DNA of 64,000 nt from Protea cynaroides (GCA_028583415.1 CM053265.1:39617196-39681195); one strand, 5' to 3'. Shown: positions 1-11,924, counted from the first letter of the stretch. A program made the numbers and translations. Notes: generated by a model not told the origin, from the letters alone.

Positions 1-2098
1 GAGAGATATAACTATGGTAATCATAAATAAAATATCAAGTTATTGTTGTATCAATTGAGACATAAATAAATAGAATATCAATTACATCCCTTTATAAATT
101 CAAATAAAATCTAATCGAAAACGCATGAGTTGCACTCGCATGAGAGGTCATGCATATCCTCTAAGTCTTCGGCTTTCATTGCAGCAACATGCCCATACAC
201 CGGAGCACTCATATAATCTTTGACAGTGGTACCTGCATCATCAACTAAAAATATTCGACGTCGAAAGGGTGAGCACAAATCATGACTCAGTCAGCAAACA
301 AAACAATGCAACAATCATATGCATGCATTCAATTCATATCTTTGGTCTGTAGATAAGTTTGCAATGCACTATAGAAAGGTTCAGTGGCCGCCTTGCCTCT
401 ATGCACAACATTTGGAAGCCCGTCCAAAGGTAACGTTTATTGTCGTCCCCATCCACCCTACCATGGAATAGAGATAGAGCTAAAGTGCTGAGGCCCGGCC
501 TATGACACTTCCCCTGATACTCTACCCATACAAACACGTAAGCCCCTGCTGGTGAGGGCTCACAAACCGGGCTCGCAACTAACCAATCCTAATGCCAATT
601 AGTGTATCCAAGGCCTCACCCCAGCATCCCTCAATACGTCCATAGAGATAGGACTATGGCCTCCCGGTAGATTCAGAAACTACACGGTCCGAGACCACCT
701 CCCCTCATATACTACGACGTAATACCTCTGCTAAGGTAATGGCGATACAACGATGTCAATGAACAAGACTTGAGTTAGAGATATAGCAAGAGTGCTGAGG
801 CCCGGCCTATGACACCCCCCCTGATACTCACTCGCATCAAGCACACCAACCACATACATACATTCACATGCCTATTCCTATCGTCATCACCATCATCATG
901 TTATAAATAATAATTTAAATATGCATGAACAGTAATAATAGAAATATTGGATGACATGTTGAATGCATATGCAAGCATACACGCATAGAATCAATCATGG
1001 CATTGGACTCAAGAATAAAATAGTTTATTATTAACCAATTAGTTTAGGTCTTATTCCCTCACCTTTGCTTGATTGTAGATCCTCTTTTAAGCTTTAAGAA
1101 TCAAGTAAATATCACTATTATATCACTCGAAGACCTAATCAAGTAGATAGAATTTAATTAGAATTAATTCTGATTTTAAAAAGCCAACTGTTAATTGGGG
1201 GTCGATGCCAGGTCAGAGTTTCCATCGACCCTGAGTGCTACCACCCAGATTCTGAACTTCCCAAACACTGGGGGTCGATGTTAAGGTCTGGTAGGGTCGA
1301 TTGGCCATCGACCCCCTATGCGACCCCCATGGGTTTAGTCGAATTTTAGGTCCTACGGTCCATTCCTTCGTGTTTGGGTCCTATGGCTTGCTTCTACAAT
1401 CCATTCAATAAATATTCTATGGTTTAGAACCATAGTTTATTCACCTATATAATTTTTATGATCTCCCCCATGATTTTCCATGAAAACCTAACCATGGATG
1501 GATCATTTGGGTTTCTCCTAGATCATTCCGACTTCCTTATCTATTTTAAGGTCTTTAGAATTACTTGGAGATAGTATCCATACCTGAGAATTAGGCTAGT
1601 TCCTCTGAAACCTTCTCTTTGATCTTCTTCTCTACTTTCCTCCTCTTCTCTTTCTCTTCTCCTTCTCTTCTCTTTCTCTCAATCCAATTAGGGTTCTAAA
1701 AGGATTGAAAGAGTCTTAGGGACGTCCTATTTATAGAGTAAAAACTCCTAAAATAAGTCCTATTGAGACTAAGAAAGAATCACATTGAAATTTGGAATGT
1801 TCCCAATTCACGGTTTCTATCGACGGACTGGGGGTCGATGAGGGGGTCAGAGATCCCGTCAACCCCTGGTTCTAAATTGTCTGACCCCCGGATAATAACT
1901 CAGGGTCTGACTTTTATATTGGGGGGTCCTACCCTGCCTCGCTGGGTATGCGACCCTCCCCCTTATTTTTATGTTTTTGGGTCAGTTTAATACCTGGGAT
2001 CGTCATCTCCCTCACGCACTAGATCCATTTGGCTCGACCATGATGGGTAGACCTGGTTCAAGGTGGTAAGACTGGGTTAGTTTGATACGGGTCTTACA
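1..2098 (-). repeat. LTR of the Tekay-like family (L1), cut by window edge
   Basis: Minus-oriented LTR: on the plus strand it ends GGGTCTTACA, the reverse complement of the family's TGTAAGACCC start. Comparison with the LTR at 14385-16707 suggests about 180 bp lie to the left of the window. It abuts integrase coding sequence at 2099 with no polypurine tract, so it is a solo LTR or the 5' LTR of a minus-strand element running out of the window. A TATA-like box, TATAAATAG on the minus strand, lies at 1727-1735. GGGTCGA motif arrays flank it at about 1200-1330 and 1800-1985. The target duplication cannot be checked because the left end is missing. Confidence 0.88.
111..232 (-). CDS. U5 micro-ORF exon, copy in L1
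   Basis: Copy of the conserved 122-nt frame described at 10142-10263. The frame is open after GATGATGCAG and ends with TAG. The product keeps the YGHVAAM core and the CECNSC tail. There is no in-frame ATG before the DYM segment. Whether it is translated is unknown. Confidence 0.4.
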
Positions 2099-3165
2099 AC
2101 TATGGACTTCGTCATCGGATTACCATTGACTCCTCGAGTAGTTGACGCTGTCTGGGTGATTGTAGATCGTCTGACTAAGACAACTCACTTTATAGCTATA
2201 CGACCACAGTATAACCTGGAGAGGTTAGCCAAGCTATATATGGATAACATTGTTAGACTACATGGTGTACCTGAAAGCATTGTGTCCGATAGAGACCCAC
2301 GCTTTACATCAAAGTTTTGGGAAGGATTAGAGAAGGCTATGGGTACAATGTTGAAGTTCAGTACTGCATTTCATCCTCGTCAGACGGACAGTCTGAGTGT
2401 ACCATTCAGATTTTAAAAGACAGGCTTTGAGCCTGTGTTATTGAATTTAAAGGCTCATGGGACGAGAAACTATCCTTGATCGAGTTCGCCAATAACAACA
2501 GCTATCAGGCTACTATACAAATGTCACCTTATGAAGCACTGTATGGAGGAAGTGTCGAACTCCTCTGTTCTAGAATGAAGTTGGAGAACGTAGCATCGTT
2601 GGACCAGAATTTGTTGAAGAGACTTGTCGAGTAGTCCACATTATCAAGGAAAGAGTTAGAACAGCTCAGAATCGTCAGAAACAGTATGCAGATACTCGAC
2701 GTAGAGACCTTGAATTTGTTATAGGTGATAAGGTATTCTTGAAAGTTTCACCTATGCAAGGTTTAAAACGATTCGGACAGAAAGGTAAGTTATGTCCGAG
2801 ATATTTCGGGCTATATGCGAATCTAGCTAAACGTGGAAAAGTGGCTTATCAGTTAGCAATACCACCATCTATGTCAATTATGCATGATGTATTTCATATC
2901 TCATTATTGAAGAAGTACGTCAGAGATCCAACGCACGTTTTGATAGTGGATCCACAAGATCTAACTGATGATTTGACTTTTGAAGTTGCACCAACTGAAA
3001 TCACTAGTCGAAAGGTTCAAGGTTTATGCAACGGTGACATATACTAAGTTAAAGTCACCTGGAGTAGTCGAGATATAGAAGAGATCAAATGGGAAGAAGA
3101 GAACGCTATGCGGAAGCAATATCCTCACATTTTTGACTCAGAAGGTATGTATAAATTTTAAGGAC
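2099..3165 (+). pseudogene. Integrase catalytic core and chromodomain of element F
   Basis: Ty3/Gypsy integrase fragment starting at the MDFVIGLPLTPR segment, because the N-terminal zinc-binding part is separated by the L1 insertion. The first catalytic Asp is in MDF and the second in SDRDPRF. The region expected to hold the third residue (QTDGQSE) is broken by a 2-nt insertion near 2379. Later stops (after KDRL near 2428 and after GDIY near 3045) and one more frameshift near 2550 confirm decay. The end has the EITSRKVQ...VKVTWSSRDIEEIKWEEENAM pattern of a chromodomain, which in chromoviruses is thought to direct integration to heterochromatin. It is followed by the polypurine tract and the 3' LTR. 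Confidence 0.9.
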
Positions 3166-3177
3166 AATATTTTTAAT

Positions 3178-3190
3178 AAGAGGGGGGGAG
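3178..3190 (+). other. Polypurine tract of element F
   Basis: Purine run AAGAGGGGGGGAG directly before the LTR start TGTAATACC. This is the plus-strand DNA primer position in reverse transcription and it fixes the following LTR as a 3' LTR. Confidence 0.8.
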
Positions 3191-3191
3191 T

Positions 3192-5576
3192 TGTAATACC
3201 CGTATCGAACTAACCAGTCTTACCACCTTGTATCAGGTCTACCTATCATGATCGAGCCAAGTAAATCCAGTGCGTAAAGAAACCACAAGAGAAAGAATGA
3301 AATATAACTAAAAAATAGTCAAATATGAGTGTGTGGTCGCATGCCTAAAAGGTGTGACCGACCCAACCTCAAAAGAGTCCAACCCATGACTTTTTGGTCG
3401 TGGGGTCGCACGTTTTAAAAATGTAGGGTCGCAGTATGTCTAACCCTACATGCAACCCTACACCCTAGGCACTCATGTTTTAAAAACGTAGGGTCACAGT
3501 ATGTCCGACCCTACGTCCAACCCTACGAAAAAAGCATGAACCGGAAATTAAGAAACTTTTTTAATTCCATGGGGATCTTTCCTAAACTCATTGGGACTTA
3601 CTATGAAGGGTTTTCCTCTATAAGTAGGTTGTCCCTTAGCCTCTTTTACTTCTTTTCTAACACTAATTGAAAGTGAGAGAAAGAGAAGAGAAGGAAGAGA
3701 TGGAGAAGAGAAGGAGAATTGAAGAAGAAGTCTAAGGAGGAGGAAATTCAAAGAAAACTCTGAAACTCAGCAAACCTAAGGTATGAATACATTATCCAAG
3801 ATTTGTTTAAGAGCCTAAAATAGTTCATGAAGAGGATATGATCTAGAAGAAACCCAAATCATCCATCCATGGACAAATTCCAATGGAATCCATGGAGGAA
3901 ATCATTGTAAACAATGGAATGTGTGTAGAAATCATAGTTTTGAGCCATAGAACAATCATATAATGGACCATGAAAATAAGCAAAAGGATCCAAACATGAA
4001 AGAATGGACTTTAGAATGAAAGGTCGACTCAGAATACGTGTGGTCGCACGTAGGGTCGAATGATATCTGACCCTACGAGACCACAGGATCGACCACATGC
4101 CCTCGGAAAGTTCTAGGGTGGGTGTGGTCGCACGTAGGGTCGATGGTATCCGACCCCACGTCCGACTCTAGACCCTAGGGTTGCAGAAACTGCTACCCTA
4201 GGTGTGACCCTACCCTGTGACCCTACAATTATGTTGGTCTAAATATATTGGAATTAATTGTAATTAAAATCTATCGACTTGTTAGGTCATTCTAGTGATT
4301 TTAAAGGTGATTCATAAAACTTGAACAAGGATCTCCTAGCAACCAAAGGTGAGGGAACAAGACCTAAACTAATTGGCTAATAATAAAATATTTTTATTTA
4401 TTGAGTCTGATGCCATGAATGATTCTATGCTTGTATGCGTGTAATGTGCATTTTACATGTCATCCAATATTTGTTCATGCATATTTAATTCCGTTTATTT
4501 ATAAAATGATGATGATGATGATGTTAGGAATAGGCATGTGAATGTTTGTGTGTGGTTGGTGTACTTGATGCGAGTGGGGCATCAGGGGAAGTGTGATGTG
4601 GTGTTTGATCCGGGCACTTTAGCTCTATCTCTACTCAAGTCTTGTCCACTAACAACACCGTATCTCCATTACCTTAGTAGAACTATTACGTCATAGGGCA
4701 TCAGGGGAGGTGGTCTCGGACCATGTAGTCTCTGACTCTGCCGGGGGGCCTTAGCTCTATCCCTATGGACGTATTAAGGGATGCTGGGATGAGGCCTTGG
4801 ATACACTGTTTGACATTAAGATTGGTTAGTTGCGAGCCCAGTTTGCAATCCCTCATCAATAGGGGCCTACGTGGTGGTATGGGTACGCTATCAGGGTAAG
4901 TGTCATGCAGTGTTTGATCCGAGCACTTTAGCTTTATCTCTATTCCATGGTGGGGTGGATGTAGTCGACAACGATGTTTGATCCGTTGGGTGGGCTTACA
5001 CACCCTGTGTATAGAGGTACGGTGGCCACCAATCCTTTCTATAGCACGTTGCAAACTAATGAACCAGACCAATGATATGAGTTAAATGCATGCATATATT
5101 TGTTGCATTGTTTTGTTTATTCACTGAGCTAAAGTTGGAGAGCTGACCCTCGCACGCGCAATTCTTTTAGTTTCTGATGTTTCAGTTATTACGATTGACG
5201 ATTATGTCAACATGCCAATATATGAATAGGTGGTGGCTATGATGAGCAGACTGTGGAGGACGAATATGACTCGTCAAGCTAGCATTTCAGCTATGGAAAC
5301 ACTTAGTGTTTAATTTTCGTATTTGGATATTTGTAATATATATTAAATTATGTTTTGGTTACTTGGAGATAAATGGAATATTAATTATGTATCACGACTA
5401 GACCTCAGTTCATTATCTGTAAGACTTCCGCTATTTACTTTATTATCTCTGATTAATGTGGAATGTGTTTTGGTTTATCAAAGGTGGGATAGCCTATTCA
5501 AAATCCTGGTTGAACCGTTAGTTTATTGACGGTTCATCACACCATTATGGTTGGTGTGCAGAATTGGAGTGTGACA
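3192..5576 (+). repeat. 3' LTR of element F
   Basis: 2385 bp, starting TGTAATACCC and ending GTGTGACA. A TATA-like TATAAGTAG lies at 3619-3627, followed by a purine-rich leader (AGAGAAAGAGAAGAG) and a candidate donor AAG|GTATGA near 3780. The motif arrays here use both GGGTCGCA and TGGTCGCA forms (about 3330-3540 and 4020-4230). (GAT)n lies near 4507. A U5 inverted repeat (GAACCGT...ACGGTTC) lies near the 3' end. The right flank is AT-rich DNA. Confidence 0.9.
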
Positions 5577-5665
5577 GTATTAATTATATATATGTATTTA
5601 TATAATGTATAATATATTATAAGTTAACATATAATACATACATATATCATATATGTATATTATAT

Positions 5666-5702
<37 letters not shown>

Positions 5703-5720
5703 TATTATATATTTATATAC
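5577..5720. repeat. AT-rich microsatellite
   Basis: Runs of TATATATA and AATATATT directly after the LTR end. No coding potential seen. A similar AT-only block is not present at the other LTR ends in this window. Confidence 0.85.
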
Positions 5721-5744
5721 ATTTTTCATATATAAAGAGAAAGA

Positions 5745-5975
5745 TAAATCTGAATGGGAGAGAGCATGGATCCCATTGGCAAGTAAAAAAAGAAAAAAAA
5801 GGAGAAAGAAACCAAAATTGAGAGCGAGATCGAGAGATTTAAGAAAACCTAAATTTAGGAAATAAGATCTCTATGTTTGTGACAGGGAAGAGTGAGAAAA
5901 CCATGGATCCCATTGGCAAGAATAAAGAAAGAAAAAAAAAGGAAACAAACTGAAATTAAAGGGCCTTGACTTCAT
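5745..5975 (+). repeat. Two imperfect direct copies of about 137 bp, A-rich
   Basis: ATGGATCCCATTGGCAAG occurs at about 5767 and again at about 5903. Each copy is followed by an A-rich AAAGAAAAAAAAGG stretch and an AAACCAAAATTGA-like stretch. The block resembles the A-rich stretch that precedes the mobile-domain ORF in element B (43106-43167). That suggests it is the 3' part of a decayed Tat-like element. Confidence 0.55.
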
Positions 5976-6121
5976 GGCAACTCATCAAGATCAGTTCGAG
6001 TTGGACAATTTTAGCAGGTCACCATACCTACTTCAATTTAGTTAGTAAAAAGGTTAAGATTGGTTGAGAATCTGAAGCAATGACCCATAACCCCTACCAA
6101 TAGGCAGAAAGAGTAGATCCT

Positions 6122-6450
6122 ATGGCCTATCAGATGGACATAGACTGGTTCAACCGCCTCAAAGAAATAACCATAGTAGATATCAAATGGAAATGCACTT
6201 GGTGGAAGCAAGAGCAGGTTGTTACAAATACAGAAAATAGTTCACATCTTCGGTTCATGGGGTTGACTCATACCTCTTTCTATTCCCCAACAAGGTTATC
6301 TCAGCAATTCAATATCCCAACAAGCACCAGCAGAGAAGTGACCGATGGTTAACCTCCTAGAAATTTGACATCAGATTTGGATTATATCATTGCTCGTGAA
6401 TCGAACAATCAAAAAGTTCAACCACTCCCTAGAGTTGCCCCAATCAAGAA
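6122..6450 (+). pseudogene. Remnant of a plant mobile-domain-like ORF
   Basis: The translation contains WFNRLKEITIVDIKWKC and then RFMGLTHTSFYSP. It aligns with the C-terminal part of the ORF at 43851-44930, which has IMGLTHSSFYVPS and PPKELTKDF where this copy has PPRNLTSDL. One stop (after EVTDG) interrupts it. It is probably the last third of the extra ORF found downstream of integrase in Tat-like elements. The family assignment (DUF7745 / plant mobile domain type) is from memory of motif style and is uncertain. The homology between the two copies in this window is clear by eye. Confidence 0.6.
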
Positions 6451-6474
6451 ACCAGTAACACCTTAGGGATTTGA

Positions 6475-8249
6475 ATTCCGTTGTCTTTCAGTAGTTTCAA
6501 CCATCTTCTTTGTCTCAAATTCAACTCCTTCTGATTAAAGAGGTAAGTAGGACTCTTATGATCTGATTTAATCTGAAATTTCTCTCCATACAAGTAATGT
6601 CTCTATATTGTGACAACATGTACTACTGCCTCCAATTCCAAATCATGAGTGGGATAGTTCTTCTCATGTGTCTTCAATTGTCTTGAGGCATAAGCAATTA
6701 CTTGTTCTCTTAACATAAGTACACATCCTAACCCCAGTCCTGACGCATCAGTGTACAAAATAAATGGCTGTTCTGGAATCAGAATGGTCAAGATTGGAGC
6801 TGATATCAATCTAGCCTTCAATGTTTGGAAACTCTTCTCGCATATATCAGTCCAAACAAACTTTTTGCCCTTCTTAGTCAAACTGGTGAGAGGTACGACA
6901 ATTCAGGAATAGTCATCCGTAAATCGTCGATAATACCCAACTAGACCTGAGAAACTTCTAATTTCTACAATGCTCGTTGGTGATTCCCACTTCACAATAG
7001 CATCGATCTTGCTAGGATCCACTTTAATTCCTTCAGCGGATACAACATGGCCTAGAAAAATGACTTCCTTTAGCCAAAACTCACACTTTGTAAAATTGAC
7101 GTAGAGCTTCTCCTTCCGTAATCGCTGCAGAGCAGCGTTTAGATTCTTTACATGAGTTTCCTCATCTTTGGAGTAAACCAATATATCATCGATGAATACA
7201 ATAATCGACGTATCCAACATATCATGGAATACCCGATTCATAAGTTCCATAAAGGTTGTTGGTCCATTCGTCAATCCAAAAGACATGACCAAAAATTCAT
7301 AATGTCCATATCTGGTCCTGAATGCTGACTTAGGAATATCACCATCCTTAATCTTTAACTGATGGTAGCCTATCCGATGATCGATCTTGGAGAACACTTT
7401 GGCACCTTGGAACTGGTTGAACAGGTCATCAATGCGAGGCAGTGGATAGCGATTCTTGATTGTCAGTTTATTCAGTTCTCGGTAGCCTATACACAATCGA
7501 ATGCTACCGTCCTTCTTCTTCACGAGTAATACTAGCGCTCCCCATGGTGATATGCTAGGTGGGATGTAGGCCTTGTCCAGCAGTTCTTGTAGTTGTACTT
7601 TTAATTCCTTCAGTTCAGTTGGAGCCATTCGATAAGGTGCTTTAAATATTGGTGCGGCTCTGGGTATCAGATCTATAACAACTCTGTAGCACGGTCGGAT
7701 GGTAATCCTGGTAGTTCTTCAGGAAATACATCTGGATAGTCACCCATGACATCAATATCCTCCATTTCTTGGTGCTTCTTTGGTAAGATCAACCACAGAT
7801 ACTAGATACCCAACTGCTCCTTTCTCAAGGCACTTCCTAGCCTTTAATGCAGAGAGTTTGAGCTTTCGGGGAAGTTTGGTTCCTGAAAAACTGAACTCTG
7901 CTCCTTCTTTGCCTTTAAATGTCAGCTTCTTTTTGGCACACAATAGGTTTGCTGAATGCCGAGCTAACTAGTCCATTCCCAAGATGACATCAAAGTCTGC
8001 CATCTCTAGTTGGATCAAGGTTGCATCTAGAGTCTTTTCGTCAATAAGAACTGGACATGGTCCGTAACCTTTTTCTAATTCTACTTCTAATCCCATAGGC
8101 GATCGTACAAGCAGTTTGTAGTCTAAGGATTTGAGGGGTAGATTTAGCTTCTTTCCAAATGACACAGATATAAAAGAATGAGTAGCTCCTGAATCAAAGA
8201 GTACTCTGGTAGGAATGTCATTAATAGGTACGATACCTGTGATTTGTTT
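6475..8249 (-). pseudogene. Element A pol: protease, reverse transcriptase, RNase H
   Basis: Aspartic protease: active-site LFDSGATHSF near 8200, then VILGMD. Reverse transcriptase: from about 7628, with SKIDHRIGYHQL (the usual Leu and Ser of this motif replaced) and the catalytic FIDD motif, present as VFIDDILVYS. RNase H: LYTDASGLGLG and the start of the next acidic segment, then the sequence is cut off near 6475. Breaks include a stop after VILGMD, a one-base insertion near 7765 and a stop after DDYS near 6902. The protease frame is offset from the gag frame (see gag). Confidence 0.9.
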
Positions 8250-8328
8250 TGATTTAGTCTACATGATCACATAATGTAACACAAAATGATAAGATTCAGG
8301 TCATACCTGTGACCACATCAGGTGATGC

Positions 8329-10546
8329 TGTAAGACCAGTGTCAATCTAACCCGGTCTTACCACCTTGAACCAGGTCTACCCATCATGGTCGAGCTAAAT
8401 GGACCAAGTGCGTGAAGGAGATCGTGATCCCAGGTATTAAACTGACCCAAAAACACTCAAAAAGGGGCGAGTCGCAAGTCCAGTGAGGTGGGGTCGGACC
8501 CCCCCAGTACAAAAAGTCAGACCCTCATTTTTTAACTGGGGGTCAAGCATTTTAAAACCAGGGGTTGACGGGATCATCGACCCCCAGTTGCCACCAGAAA
8601 CAGAAATTTGGAAACATCCCTAATTTCGGTTGGGCTTTTTCCTAATATCAAAGGGGCTTATTTTATGAGTTTCTACTCTATATAAAGGATGTCCCTAAGC
8701 CACTTTCACTCCTTTTAGAACCCTAATTGAATTAAGAGAAAGAGAAGAGAAGGAAGAGAAGGAAAGTAGAGAAGACGGCCAAAGGAGATGTGTTTCAGAG
8801 AAGGAGTACTCTTCTCAGGTAAGAATACTAATTATGTGTATTTTGTGAGACTTAGAATAGTTAATGAGAAATGTATGATATAGGAGAAACCCCAAACCAT
8901 CAACCCATGATTAAGTTTCAATGGAAACCATGGAGGAGATCAATTAAACCATATGATATGTAAAGAGTAGTTCTAAACCATAGGAAGTGTATGGATTGGA
9001 CTATGGAAGGAAGCCATAGGATTCAAACAAGAGAGAATGGACCAAAAGGTGATTTATCAACCAAATCCACGGGGGGTCGCACCTAGCGTCGATGGACCCA
9101 TCGACCCTGGCATCGACCCTACTATAGGGGGTCGCAGTATACTGGTACCCTAGCATCGACCCGTCCTGCTACCCCCAGTTAACAGCAAGTTGGAAAAATT
9201 GGAATAAAATCTAACAAAATTATATCGACTTTGTTAGGTCTTCTAGCAATATAATATCAATATAAAGGTGATTTTTAAAGCTTAAAAGTAGATCTACTAG
9301 TAAGCTAAGGTGCGAAAAAATGACCTAAATTAATTGGTTAGTAACAAATTGTTTTTATTTCTTGAGTCCAATGCTATGCTTGATTCTATGTGAACATGCT
9401 CGTAATTATATTCAACATGTCATCCAATATTTCTATTTATTGTTCTTGCATATTTACTTTATTGTTAATAACATGATAGTGACCATAATGATAGGAATAG
9501 GCATGGAAATGTATGTGTGTGGTTGGTGTACTTGATGCGAGCAAGTATCAGGGGGAGTGTCATAGGCCCGGGCCTCAGCACTCGAGCTCTATCTCTAACC
9601 CAAGTCTTGTGCATTAGCATCATCATATAACCATTACTTTAGTAGAACTTTTACATCGTAGAGTATTAGGGGAGGTGGTCTCGGTCCTTGTAGTCTCTGA
9701 CTCTACCGGGGGGCCTTAGCTCTATCTCTATGGGCGTTCTGAGGGATGCTGGGATGAGGCCTTAGATACACTGTTTGGCATTACGATTGGTTAGTTGCGA
9801 GCCCAGTTTGCAAGCCCTCGCCAGCAGGGGCTTACGTGTTGGTATGGCACTGTACAGCAACAAACGTTAACCTTTGTTTTACAATGTTCATGGTAGGGTG
9901 GATGGGGATGACAATAAACATTAACCTTTGGGCGGGCGTCCACACCCAGTGTATAGAGGAGGGGTCAATCAACGATAATCTTTGACCTCCAATCCTTTCT
10001 ATTGCATATTACAAACTTTAAACTAGACTACAGATATGAATTGAATGCATGGATATGTATTGTTGCATTGTTTTGTTTGCTCACTGAACCATGATGTGTG
10101 CTCACCCTCTCGACGATGAATATTTTTAGTTGATGATGCAGGTACTACCGTCGAAGATTATGTCAACGCCCTAGTGTACGGGCATATGGCGGCAATGGAA
10201 GTTGAAGACGAAGTGGATACGCATGACTCCTTTTGCGAGTGCAACTCATGCGTATTCGATTAGATTTTATTTTAATTATTTGGATTTAGTAAAGAGATGT
10301 AATTGGTATTTTATTTATGTCTCTGTTGAAACAGCATAATTGGATATTTTAATATGATTATCATATTGAGATTTCTCAGTTCATTTTATTGTAAGACTTC
10401 CGTTATTGTGTATTTACTCTGATTATGAATGTGGATGTATGAGGTTTAGATAAAACGGATATAGCCTACTCGAGATCCTGGTTGAATCGTTGGTTTGTCG
10501 ACGGTTCATCACACCAGTTAGAATAGTGCAGAATTGGGGTGTGACA
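8329..10546 (+). mobile_element. Solo LTR with GATGC target duplication
   Basis: 2218 bp, starting TGTAAGACC and ending GTGTGACA. The 5-bp duplication GATGC is perfect: 8324-8328 and 10547-10551. Removing the LTR and one duplication joins gag sequence that matches element C. The orientation is opposite to its host. TATA-like TATATAAAGG at 8679-8688, purine-rich leader, strong candidate donor CTCAG|GTAAGA (exon end 8818), motif arrays at about 8465-8590 and 9060-9185. Loss of the internal region by LTR-LTR recombination is the standard origin. Confidence 0.95.
10142..10263 (+). CDS. U5 micro-ORF exon (reference copy)
   Basis: A frame of exactly 122 nt from a splice-acceptor-like border (TTTTTAGTTGATGATGCAG|GT) to TAG. 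The product is about 40 residues with core YGHMAAMEVEDEVDTHDS and tail CECNSCVFD (C-x-C-x2-C). The same length, frame and TAG occur in six other LTRs of this window despite heavy divergence. In this copy only, joining the donor at 8818/8819 to this acceptor keeps frame with an ATG at 8788, giving about 50 residues. Other copies lack that ATG, so the true start is unknown. Function unknown; no family recognised. Expression would be sense to the LTR. Confidence 0.45.
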
Positions 10547-11924
10547 GATGCGGCAGCATCCTCAGATGTAACCGCATAAACTCGGCCTTGCTGTAGTTGC
10601 TTCTTGGGCTTAGGACACTCCCTTGCCATACGTCCCAATTGATTGCAGTTATAGCATTTTAGTCCTTCATTATTTGTCTTTTGTTGCTGTTGAGCTGCTG
10701 AAGTAGTCTTGACTGCAGCATTGAAACCTTGAGTATGGAAGGGTTTAAATGTCTTGGTGTTCCCTCCATTATAAGAATTCCCATTTGGCCTTTTGATTCC
10801 TCTATTTTGAGCAAGGTAGCTCTCTTTCTAGCTCGACTCTATCACTCGAGCAATTTGTACAGCTTCATTGTAGATTTTCTTCTCAAGTCCAAGAACATGT
10901 TCGCGTATGCTTCCCCTAAGTCCCATGACGAACCCTCGGGTCTTTGTATCTTCTACCTGCATACTGACTAGTGCAAAGAAAAACAGCTCCTCATAACGCT
11001 GTTGGTATGCATCGACAGTCATTTGTCCCTGATATAAACTCAGGAACTTCTTTTCCATGGAATCTCTGAAACTCATAGGAAAATACTTCTCAAAAAATGC
11101 CTCCTTATATATATCCCAAGTCAATTGGGTGTGCTTTGTCATTAGATATGTCCGTGTGGACTTCCACCAGTAGTGTGCATCGCCTTTCAGCATAAACGTT
11201 GCACAGAATACCTTTTCTTCCTCATTCACTGTCATCATTGTGAAATTTCTCTCCATCTCATCGATCCAGTGTGCTGGCCACAATGGATCAGCTGGCTTAC
11301 CACTATATTCCTTAGGCTTCATCTTTAGAAAACGCTCCACCAGTCTGGAGTGGTCCAGTTAATGCGGAACATAAGCTCCATATATAGGTGGTTGGTATTG
11401 ATATCCACCTGGAGCTACTTCAGGGTTTTGTACTTCAGCCTGTATGATGGGAGTCTGAGGTGCGTGGGGTACTATGTTACTTCCCCCTGGTACTATGCTT
11501 GCTTGTCCTGCTGGCATCGGTGTCGTCTGTGCAGCTGGAAAGGTCATTCCTATGGCAACTTGCATAATAGCTTGTGCCTATTGTATTTTCTGCAGCTGTT
11601 GGGCCAAATTGATTACGACTATAGCCAGGTCTGTAGGTGGAGCTAGCAGATTTGTAGGATTTGTCTGCCCATTAATTACGGATGGTGCTGTGTTCATATT
11701 CTCCTGTAATTTCGGGTGTATCTGGCTGTCTTCCACCACAGGTGGTGGTGGTGGGATAGAGTTACGGCTTTGTCTGGTCTCTCTTCGTCCAGCCATTACC
11801 TGTTCTGGTAGTGAGAATGCCTGAAAATCATAGACTACGTAAGGCAATCATTATATACTTCATTCTCATATTTCAAATCCACTAACCAATGTAAATTTCA
11901 AAATTTTCAGATCATTCTATCGAA

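Larger units (their letters stand above)
8254..11796 (-). pseudogene. Element A gag, split by a solo LTR
   Basis: The start was chosen at MAGRRETRQ (11796) because element C begins with the equivalent MSGRR. Order: Pro-rich N-terminus, Gln/Pro-rich linker, the Retrotrans_gag core (WPAHWIDEMERNF, GDAHYWWKS, YFPMSFRDSM, YQQRYEELFFF), then a CCHC knuckle CYNCNQLGRMARECP in which the zinc-binding His is replaced by Arg. The coding sequence is interrupted at 8329-10546 and resumes for 75 bases to a TAA at 8254-8256. Two stops lie in the linker and one TGA at 8296-8298. The protease frame begins in the +1 phase around the terminal TAA. Confidence 0.88.

Noticed and set aside
4701..5072. 123-residue minus-strand ORF in the LTR of element F, and similar ones at 14995, 22883 and 52099
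   Set aside because: They occur in U5 in various frames, change frame between LTR copies and have no codon-position bias that I could see.
6475..6500. Left end of element A as a true 3' end
   Set aside because: The sequence breaks inside RNase H with no polypurine tract or LTR, and the flanking LTR H has lost its U3 as well, so a deletion is more likely.
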